Of a stretch of 42,081 bases of DNA, positions 35,948-42,081 are shown in pieces. The translations under genes were made by a program, and so were the position numbers. The notes below the pieces were generated by a model that was not told the origin of the DNA, ran no database searches, and worked only from the letters and a program-made list of their open reading frames with translations. How positions within the stretch are numbered: the first letter of the stretch is position 1; every line of letters starts with the position of its first letter. Source of the stretch: Bacteroidales bacterium (GTDB lineage Bacteria > Bacteroidota > Bacteroidia > Bacteroidales > P3); NCBI GenBank assembly GCA_017958525.1, contig JAGDCN010000035.1, positions 1 to 42,081 of the forward strand, written 5' to 3'.

Positions 35948-35980
35948 CAGTTAAAAATAAGTTGTAATAATATTCATTAT
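35943..35980 (+). repeat. Intergenic repeat, third copy, at the DUF151 gene stop
   Basis: Overlaps the stop codon and reads AAGTGACAGTTAAAAATAA followed by GTTGTAATAATATTCATT. It is the shortest copy; the AATTCCATTTTAC part is absent here. Confidence 0.7.
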
Positions 35981-36063
35981 TAATAACTTGAGTTTAGACG
36001 AAAAAAAATTTTCAATTTTCAATTTATAATTATTGCTAATCATTAACGAATCGACTAATTCTC

Positions 36064-38406
36064 TTGAAACATTTTGCATACTATATAACCTTCGCCCTGT
36101 TTCTGCTTGGCACTCTAAACGGTTTTGCACAATCGCAGACAGAACTCGGATACGGTGTCGATCCTCAACGCGATTCGGCAGCAATCCAGAAATACCGCCA
36201 CCGTATGGACAGCATCCGGCGCGAACGTCCCACCGTGGCTCTGGTTTTGAGCGGTGGTGGAGCCAAAGGTGCCGCCCATATCTCTGTAATTAAGTATCTT
36301 GAGCGCATCGGAATGCCAATCGACTTGGTTATGGGAACAAGCATCGGCGGACTCGTCAGCGGCCTCTATGCATCTGGCTATTCCGGTGAAGAACTTGAGG
36401 CCATCATTCGCAACCAAGACTGGAACTACCTGCTGCGCGACACTCACCCGCGCAAATTCGACGCTCTGACTCAGAAAGACTACGACCGAAAGTTTCAACT
36501 AAGCATCCCCTACGGCAGCTACAAGTGGGATTTTCACAAACCCGAAATCAACAGCCGCAGCGTGCTCAGCGACGGCATCGTCCAAGGTCGCAACATCGAA
36601 GATCTCTTCGCCAGCCTGACCATCGGCTATGGCAATGAGATGGAATTCATCAACTTGCCTATACCGTTCGTCTGCGTGGCTACCGATATGATCACCGCAA
36701 AACCGAAGGTCTGGTTCAGCGGCAACCTAGTGGATGCATTGCGCTCTACTTTGTCTATACCTGGTCTTTTCACTCCTGTCAAAAAACACGGTATGGTGCT
36801 TATGGACGGCAGTATGCGCAGCAACTTCCCCGCCGAGATTGCCAAACAACTTGGGGCCGACATAATAATCGGTGTCGATGTATCGGCACCGGCCCTCAAC
36901 GCCAGCCAAATGCGCAGTATGTTGGACATTGTCTATCAGACAACCGACCTGCTGGGCCGCGAAGCTTATATTAAAGCATTGGAAGCCACCAACATATACA
37001 TACAACCCGAACTCAGCGACTTCACTCTGCTCTCTTTCGACAAGGAAAGCATCGCCACTATGTTGGAACGCGGAAAACAAGCCGTGGAACAACACGCATC
37101 CATTATCGACAGCATTAGACAACAGGTCTGCGACATTCCTGTTCGCAACTCGCACAACCGCAACCTGTCGAAAGCTCTCAATATGCACCAACAGACCATA
37201 CATATCGGCCACATCGAGTTTAGCGGTATCAACGCAAAAGAAGAGCGTTATCTGCGCAAACGGCTCTTCCCTGACGGCCAGTCTGACCGGCAGATGCATA
37301 TCGTTGAATTGGAGGACATCATCGCAACAATGATGGGCACAAAGGCCTTCGAAAAGGTGACATACGTAATTCTTGGCAGCGATGAGCCTTATACGCTGCT
37401 CTTCAACTGCTATCGAGCACCTGTCAACCAACTTGGGGCCAGCGTCCGTTTCGACGCAGCCGACTTCGCTTCGCTTCTATTCCACACCGGCATTAACGCA
37501 CACCAGCTGACAGGTAGCCGCATCGATTTCACTGCACGACTTGGACTGAACTCCGTAATCACCGCCAGCCACACCCTACGTACCGGACGCGGCATTGATT
37601 TCGGCACCGAGCTTTCCTTCCAGGCTGCACGCAACGGTGCTTTCCGCATACCACCATACGATTTCCGCATCGATTTCAACCACGGTCGCGCCGATATGTT
37701 CCTCTCCCTCTCCCCTTGGCGAATGATGAACCTGCAACTCGGCATACGAGGCGACTATTTCTACCGGACTTCAATGCTGACCGACTACACAATGACGGGG
37801 TACAATCTCGACCAGATGAACAAATCGAACATCTTTGTCGGCCCCTTCGCTCAACTGAGATCCGACTCGTTCGACGACCCCTACTTCCCTACCCTTGGTG
37901 TGCAGTTCAAAGCCGGCTACAACTGGTTTCTCGAAGGAATACTATATGACACCGAACCGGTCCATTCCCTTCAAATCGGCTATCGTTCAGCACATAGCGC
38001 AGGTCGCTTCACGTTCATCCCCTTCCTCGACGCCCGCCACGTTAGCGCAATGATAATGCCTTATATCAATATGCTGTCAATCAGCGACGCCAACCGTATC
38101 CTCGACCAGCAGATAACCTTTGCCGGCATCAGTACTCCTGTCTCGGTGATGCGCACTCTTGGCAGCATAGGACTGAACTTGCGATGCCGACTGGCCAAAC
38201 GGCACTTCATCACCGCAACAGCACAAGCTCTGCACCAATCTCAGGAAATAAGGGATTTTGTGGACAAAGACCTGTCGCAGACCAATATAGGATTCGCTCT
38301 GGAGTATGCCTACAACTCGATTGTCGGCCCCATTCGCGGCAACGTCCATTGGTCAGACATCAACCACTCGGTGGGATTCTATCTTGGCATAGGGCTGGAT
38401 TTCTAA
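36064..38406 (+). CDS. Patatin-like phospholipase fused to POTRA and outer-membrane barrel
   Basis: A 780-residue surface or outer-membrane lipolytic protein. A signal peptide (HFAYYITFALFLLGTLNGFAQ) is followed by a patatin domain (about 55-330) with the oxyanion loop SGGGAKGAAH, nucleophile motif GTSIGG and the DG of MDGSMRSNFPAEI. A POTRA-like segment follows (HIGHIEFSGINAKEERYLRKR, about 380-440), and then a C-terminal Omp85-type barrel ending in LGIGLDF. This order matches type Vd (PlpD-like) autotransporters. Substrates are probably phospholipids or lysophospholipids. No ATG precedes the signal peptide, so the start is a TTG at 36064; an upstream in-frame stop lies at 36037-36039. Confidence 0.9.
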   Translation: MKHFAYYITFALFLLGTLNGFAQSQTELGYGVDPQRDSAAIQKYRHRMDSIRRERPTVALVLSGGGAKGAAHISVIKYLERIGMPIDLVMGTSIGGLVSGLYASGYSGEELEAIIRNQDWNYLLRDTHPRKFDALTQKDYDRKFQLSIPYGSYKWDFHKPEINSRSVLSDGIVQGRNIEDLFASLTIGYGNEMEFINLPIPFVCVATDMITAKPKVWFSGNLVDALRSTLSIPGLFTPVKKHGMVLMDGSMRSNFPAEIAKQLGADIIIGVDVSAPALNASQMRSMLDIVYQTTDLLGREAYIKALEATNIYIQPELSDFTLLSFDKESIATMLERGKQAVEQHASIIDSIRQQVCDIPVRNSHNRNLSKALNMHQQTIHIGHIEFSGINAKEERYLRKRLFPDGQSDRQMHIVELEDIIATMMGTKAFEKVTYVILGSDEPYTLLFNCYRAPVNQLGASVRFDAADFASLLFHTGINAHQLTGSRIDFTARLGLNSVITASHTLRTGRGIDFGTELSFQAARNGAFRIPPYDFRIDFNHGRADMFLSLSPWRMMNLQLGIRGDYFYRTSMLTDYTMTGYNLDQMNKSNIFVGPFAQLRSDSFDDPYFPTLGVQFKAGYNWFLEGILYDTEPVHSLQIGYRSAHSAGRFTFIPFLDARHVSAMIMPYINMLSISDANRILDQQITFAGISTPVSVMRTLGSIGLNLRCRLAKRHFITATAQALHQSQEIRDFVDKDLSQTNIGFALEYAYNSIVGPIRGNVHWSDINHSVGFYLGIGLDF

Positions 38407-38807
38407 CGGTCAAGCCATTCAAAGATATCAAACCATTCCGGCTCTTTGCCATATACATACACCAGCACGCCCACAAAATTCCTGTATGGAAAAGTCAGCC
38501 AACGTTTTTCTTCAAGCAAATATATCCGGCTGTCATTGTCGGTCACAACACATTTCACGCCAAGTGAATCCAGTTTTTCAGAACATTGATTGATATAGAA
38601 GCTATAGTCGTCCAAGGCCACATACAGATCGTCAAGTTCCTGCTCGTCGGCGCCACAGTCGCGCACAAGGCTATCGACAAATGCATCTGAATAAGAGACA
38701 AGTACGTATTGCGTATCTTGGGAAGGAGCGAGAAAAACGGTGTCATTCTGGGCCTTCGCGACGACACACGACAGCATCAATACTCCAAACAAAATCAGAC
38801 GTTTCAT
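38403..38807 (-). CDS. Small exported protein of unknown function
   Basis: A 134-residue protein with a signal peptide (MKRLILFGVLMLSCVVAKAQ). The mature part is acidic, with a predicted helix pair (EQELDDLYVALDDYSFYINQCSEKLDSLG) and a C-terminal beta-like segment (SRIYLLEEKRWLTFPYRNFVGVLVYVYG). I do not recognise the family. The ATG at 38807 is chosen because the longer frame starts inside the previous gene's end. It begins 7 bases after the aminotransferase stop. Its stop (38405-38403) overlaps the stop of the convergent patatin gene (38404-38406). Confidence 0.7.
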   Translation of the reverse strand: MKRLILFGVLMLSCVVAKAQNDTVFLAPSQDTQYVLVSYSDAFVDSLVRDCGADEQELDDLYVALDDYSFYINQCSEKLDSLGVKCVVTDNDSRIYLLEEKRWLTFPYRNFVGVLVYVYGKEPEWFDIFEWLDR

Positions 38808-38814
38808 ATTATAG

Positions 38815-39990
38815 TTATTTGGTTGTTTGAAATACACCTGCAATACGATTCAGGGCGTAAAGTAGCATCGACTTCGGGCAGCCGAGATTGATGCGGAAAC
38901 AGCATTCATAATCCGAGCCACCGAAGGCTGTGCCATCGTTGAGCACAACACGAGCCTCGTTTATAAGTTTGTCGGCCAGTTCTTTGTGCGGAATACCGTA
39001 GTCAGAAAAATCGAGCCAGGCCAAGTAGGAAGCTTCGGGAAGCACAACTTTGACCTGCGGCATCCTAAAACGTAAAAACTCGTCAAGTGTTTGAACGTTT
39101 GTTTTCAGATAATCAAGCATCTGCTGCAACCATTCCTCGCCATTGGCAAATGCGGCTTCAGCAGCAGTGAAAGCGAAAATATTACCACCAGCCACTCCCA
39201 AAGCATCCAACCAACCGAAGAAACGTTTTCTCAGTTCGGGATCCGCCACATAGCAGACTGAGCTCCCCAGACCTGCTATGTTGAAAGTCTTGCTGGGTGC
39301 CATAAAAGTGATACTGTTGTGTTTTGCCACATCACCGACAGTACTGTAGCTCACGTGTCTGTATGGCGGCAACGTTAGGTCGGCGTGTATTTCGTCACTG
39401 ATAACAATAACGTTATTGCGCTCGCATATTTCAGCAATCTTCGCAAGCACTTCGGCACCCCATACTGTTCCTGCCGGATTGTGCGGATTGCTCATAATAA
39501 ACAATTTGCACTGCTTAGCCTTGCTCTCAAAATCGTCAAAATCGATAGCGAAACGCCCGTTTTCAATCTTCAGTCGACCGCTCACAAGCATTCTTCCACT
39601 CTCTTTCGGAAGGTTGAGAAATGGCGGATAGACAGGTGTTGTCACCAAAACACGGTCGCCCGGCTGCGTCAAACACAGCAATGCGTATGCAATTCCGGCC
39701 ACTATACCGGGAATGAAATGCAACTCCTCTTTGGCTGCATTGATATTGTATCGCTTGGTCAACCAAGCAATAACACTATTCCAATATTCGTCTGACGTCA
39801 TCGTGTAACCAAGCACATCGTGGTCACAGCGACGGCGAATGGCGTCCATCACAAAATCAGGCGAACGGAAATCCATATCGGCCACCCACATAGGAAGCAA
39901 ATCGTCGCGTCCGTACATTTCACTGATTGCATCCCATTTGAAACAGTGGGTGCCTCTTCTGTCAATAATTTCGTCGAAATTGTATTCCAT
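38815..39990 (-). CDS. MalY/PatB-type pyridoxal-phosphate aminotransferase (putative C-S lyase)
   Basis: A 391-residue fold-type I PLP enzyme. The start motif (EYNFDEIIDRRGTHCFKWD) and LLPMWVADMDF are typical of the MalY/PatB subgroup. The PLP lysine is in APSKTFNIAGL (about Lys234). The substrate-binding motif NPHNPAG is present. These enzymes cleave cystathionine or other C-S bonds, or act as aminotransferases; which is not clear from sequence. The ATG at 39990 is chosen over a TTG at 39996. It starts 2 bases after the preceding gene's stop, so it is co-translated. Confidence 0.92.
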   Translation of the reverse strand: MEYNFDEIIDRRGTHCFKWDAISEMYGRDDLLPMWVADMDFRSPDFVMDAIRRRCDHDVLGYTMTSDEYWNSVIAWLTKRYNINAAKEELHFIPGIVAGIAYALLCLTQPGDRVLVTTPVYPPFLNLPKESGRMLVSGRLKIENGRFAIDFDDFESKAKQCKLFIMSNPHNPAGTVWGAEVLAKIAEICERNNVIVISDEIHADLTLPPYRHVSYSTVGDVAKHNSITFMAPSKTFNIAGLGSSVCYVADPELRKRFFGWLDALGVAGGNIFAFTAAEAAFANGEEWLQQMLDYLKTNVQTLDEFLRFRMPQVKVVLPEASYLAWLDFSDYGIPHKELADKLINEARVVLNDGTAFGGSDYECCFRINLGCPKSMLLYALNRIAGVFQTTK

Positions 39991-39992
39991 TT

Positions 39993-40502
39993 TCAAATCT
40001 CATTTAAAATTATGTTACGCGTATGTCGAACTCCCGTACCCAAATCCGATGGTTCTATAAGCAACAGACTTTGGCGCAGTTCACCCAACAATTCCGGATA
40101 AGGGAGGCTCAATTTATATGCCAGTTTCATACAAACCGAACGCACACCGTATGGCTCTTCCGGCATCATAAAATGTTCAAAACAAAAGTCCAGTAAAGCA
40201 ACATAGTATTCTGGAAGATCATCAACTTTTTCCGTATTCCATTCGAGTCGGTTAAGCAGCGTCAGCGTTATACGGCGAAGCGAAACATCGGGCGTCGTCG
40301 TTGCAATGTCTATCAGGCGTTTGCGATGAACGGCAATATAATGGTTGTCCATTGCCGGCAGATGTGTCAGTGCCCACGCCGCCTGAACTGCGGTTTCGCG
40401 ATCATCGGCAAAAACGTCGGCAAAAAGGCCTTCACGCACAGTTTCGTTGCTGTGTGCAGCTTTTGCCATTGCTTTTATTTCATCAATATGTATTGTGGCC
40501 AT
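39993..40502 (-). CDS. HEAT-like helical protein of unknown function
   Basis: A 169-residue cytoplasmic protein that looks entirely helical. Repeating amphipathic helices (MAKAAHSNETVREGLFADVF, TAVQAAWALTHLPAM, LLDFCFEHFMM, VRSVCMKLAYKLSL) resemble HEAT-type helical repeats, but I cannot assign a family. It has no signal peptide. The ATG at 40502 gives MATIHIDEIKAM; an upstream TTG at 40517 is less likely. It is 30 bases after the lipoprotein gene stop and directly before the aminotransferase gene. Confidence 0.65.
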   Translation of the reverse strand: MATIHIDEIKAMAKAAHSNETVREGLFADVFADDRETAVQAAWALTHLPAMDNHYIAVHRKRLIDIATTTPDVSLRRITLTLLNRLEWNTEKVDDLPEYYVALLDFCFEHFMMPEEPYGVRSVCMKLAYKLSLPYPELLGELRQSLLLIEPSDLGTGVRHTRNIILNEI

Positions 40503-40532
40503 CGTTTTATTTATCAATCAGCAGAAATGAAA

Positions 40533-41468
40533 TCAAAAACAGTTTACTGCTGGCCAACCATAATCTTGGTAATATTTGACCGGAAGGTCATTACGTTTTA
40601 TGTATTCTTGCAATTGCTCACGGCGGACAGCTTCGCGAACATCTTGGTTGGAGTGCATATTCTGATAAACATCGTAATAGGAGCCGAATATACGTTTTGC
40701 ACTAGCCTCATTGCCTGCACCATCTACGGTCTGTTCAAAGGAGGCTACGGTGTATTTGTCATTTTGCCTATTCAGCGACATCAAACCACTATGACTACCA
40801 CCGGAGACGCATTTAAGCGTGTCGCCAGCAAAATTGTACCAGAGCACCCAGCAGTCACACAACACTGGAACATAAACAGAATCAGGTTGCTCGGAAGCGA
40901 CAACAAAAATGGTAGGGATACATATCTCGCCCTGCTGATATTGTGGACCAATCTCATTCACCAAATAGTTGAAAATTGCATCGCGCATAGCCTGTTCATC
41001 GCGATTAATGGCGATGTGACGGATGCAGTCAGCTTTGTGCTCGTCGAAGTCCGACATCAGCCACACTCCATCCACCTTCTCCATATACAACTTGTGCTCC
41101 TCGACATCGGAAGACTCGTCAAACGAGCCATCATCCCATTTTTGTCGCACACTGATAGTGGCGACAGCGTGCAACTTGTCCGTTTGTTCCACGCCGACGA
41201 CAGTATAGTCAGCTATAGTGCCACCGTTGCCGGTGACGAAATAGTAGAGCCACTCGTGGTCCATAGCCTCGAACTCTGGCAGGCGGTTAAACATCGTGTC
41301 AAGCACGTTATAAAAATCTTCAGTCATAAAGTCTTTCGACCGTTCCAGCAATTCGTGATCAGGAATATATTGGCATAATTCGGCAGCGCGTTCTTTTAGT
41401 TGTTTATCGCTGTCTCCGCACGATGAGAACAGCATAACTGCCATAATAATCAATGCTAACTTTTTCAT
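40533..41468 (-). CDS. Lipoprotein of unknown function
   Basis: A 311-residue protein with a lipoprotein signal (MKKLALIIMAVMLFSSCG, Cys17). The mature part is acidic and mixed alpha/beta. An N-terminal helical segment (DHELLERSKDFMTEDFYNVLDTMF) is followed by a beta-rich part (ATISVRQKWDDG, LYMEKVDGVWLMSDFDEH) like NTF2-like or DUF3828-type folds. The C-terminal part (VLWYNFAGDTLKCVSGGSHSG) is not recognised. The frame is open to 41528, but the lipoprotein signal fixes the start at 41468. It is 61 bases after the SDR stop. Confidence 0.7.
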   Translation of the reverse strand: MKKLALIIMAVMLFSSCGDSDKQLKERAAELCQYIPDHELLERSKDFMTEDFYNVLDTMFNRLPEFEAMDHEWLYYFVTGNGGTIADYTVVGVEQTDKLHAVATISVRQKWDDGSFDESSDVEEHKLYMEKVDGVWLMSDFDEHKADCIRHIAINRDEQAMRDAIFNYLVNEIGPQYQQGEICIPTIFVVASEQPDSVYVPVLCDCWVLWYNFAGDTLKCVSGGSHSGLMSLNRQNDKYTVASFEQTVDGAGNEASAKRIFGSYYDVYQNMHSNQDVREAVRREQLQEYIKRNDLPVKYYQDYGWPAVNCF

Positions 41469-41529
41469 ATTGAGTACGATTATTGATAACATATAAACAT
41501 TCGTGTCATTCGTGTTCACCAAGAACATT

Positions 41530-42081
41530 TTAGCCTGTCACCTTTTGATGTTTTCTGTTTAATTTGTTCCATATTATTTGCTCCAAACCGTTGGGCAGCA
41601 GCTTGATTAGCAACGGAAGAATGTAGTTCATTGCACCCGGTTTCACCACTTTTCGCCGATGGAGCATTCCTCGCAGGGCACGTTTCACCAACCAGCGGGG
41701 TGTACGGATAAGACCTATGGAGATCCCCAGTTTCATCATACGCGGCTTCATTTGATAGAGCGGTGTGGCTATCGCTCCTGGCATCACAACAGTAACACCC
41801 ACATTGTAAGGTGCCAACTCAAAATACATCGACTCCGAATAGCTCTTCAGATAGGCTTTGGTAGCTGAATATATGGTTATTCCAGGTGCCGGCAACTGCG
41901 CCGTCATCGACGACATATTGACAATATAGCCTCTGCGACGTCCTTTCATAGCCTCACCGAAAAGCATCACCAGCCGTGTAGCGGTGAAGACGTGCAGGCG
42001 AAGCATTGTGAGAGCCCTTTCTTGTGTTTCAGAATCAATCTCGTGAAAGAAATACATACCGGCATTGTTGACCAGGATGTC
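41530..42081 (-). CDS. Short-chain dehydrogenase/reductase (5' end cut by the window)
   Basis: The C-terminal 183 residues of an SDR oxidoreductase; the frame stays open to the window edge, so the Rossmann N-terminus and start are missing. The visible part begins DILVNNAG (NNAG motif), then VNMSSM with the catalytic Ser and YSATKAY with the Tyr/Lys pair. The end has a long helical tail (LPLLIKLLPNGLEQIIWNKL), as in membrane-associated or long-chain substrate SDRs. The substrate is unknown. It is the most upstream visible gene of the minus-strand operon that continues to 38403. Confidence 0.9.
   Translation of the reverse strand, partial: DILVNNAGMYFFHEIDSETQERALTMLRLHVFTATRLVMLFGEAMKGRRRGYIVNMSSMTAQLPAPGITIYSATKAYLKSYSESMYFELAPYNVGVTVVMPGAIATPLYQMKPRMMKLGISIGLIRTPRWLVKRALRGMLHRRKVVKPGAMNYILPLLIKLLPNGLEQIIWNKLNRKHQKVTG

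Noticed and set aside
16400..40517. TTG starts that lengthen moxR, batB, batD, the caspase-fold, NAD+ synthetase, aminotransferase and HEAT-like genes
   Set aside because: In each case an ATG a little downstream gives a normal signal peptide or family start, and some of the TTG codons overlap promoter boxes or upstream stops. Only the DUF151 and patatin TTG starts survive this test.

Overview
The window looks like a chromosomal segment of a Bacteroidota bacterium, most probably of the order Bacteroidales. Several independent signs agree. Many genes follow promoters with the Bacteroidetes -7 box TAnnTTTG, and most start codons lack a Shine-Dalgarno sequence and sit in A/T-rich leaders. There is a type IX secretion cargo with a C-terminal sorting domain. 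There is a complete Bat (Bacteroides aerotolerance) operon, a PPi-type phosphofructokinase, a long SecA (about 1,100 residues) and a TonB receptor with an N-terminal CarboxypepD_reg-like domain. No tRNA, rRNA, insertion sequence, prophage or CRISPR array was seen. The species cannot be named from this sequence.

Layout. 1-766: the 5' part of a lipoprotein-like gene running off the left edge, then a repeat-rich gap with three related REP-like palindromes and a 37-bp direct repeat. 767-6989 (minus): secA, a small outer-membrane barrel protein and a TonB-dependent receptor. 7232-9289 (plus): a small lipoprotein, a ferredoxin-like aldo/keto reductase and a DUF2461 protein, closed by a strong hairpin. 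9412-15918 (minus): an MFS transporter, tyrS and a 1,051-residue type IX secreted protein. 16448-25362 (plus): the Bat operon (moxR, DUF58, a BatD-like/DUF4381-like membrane protein, batA, batB, batC, batD, batE). 25483-29078 (plus): a WG-repeat protein, an RseC-like membrane protein and a secreted caspase-fold protein. 29183-34453 (minus): a Pif1-like helicase with a C-terminal HTH, NAD+ synthetase and PPi-phosphofructokinase. 34683-38406 (plus): rdgB, a DUF151 bifunctional-nuclease-like protein and a patatin/beta-barrel fusion. 38403-42081 (minus): an operon of an SDR oxidoreductase (cut by the right edge), a lipoprotein, a helical-repeat protein, a MalY/PatB aminotransferase and a small exported protein.

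How the genes fit together. The Bat block should build a membrane and periplasmic assembly: a MoxR ATPase acting with MIDAS-type VWA proteins (DUF58, BatA, BatB) and TPR/Ig-like partners (BatC, BatD, BatE). Envelope biogenesis and export recur throughout (SecA, TonB receptor, type IX cargo, patatin-barrel protein, several lipoproteins).

Most notable observations. (1) The NAD+ synthetase keeps its synthetase domain, but the expected glutaminase Glu and Cys are Ala and Tyr. (2) The caspase-fold protein keeps the His motif, but the expected catalytic Cys is Ser. (3) From about 24.4 kb to 36 kb, intergenic spacers contain related G-depleted, C-rich repeats oriented with transcription, including a 36-bp perfect direct repeat flanking batE and a conserved element next to three stop codons. 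They could be Rho-loading sites or a dispersed repeat family. (4) A REP-like palindrome lies inside the signal-peptide-coding region of the truncated lipoprotein gene. None of this proves a wholly new system; the spacer repeats and the two apparently dead catalytic domains are the best leads.
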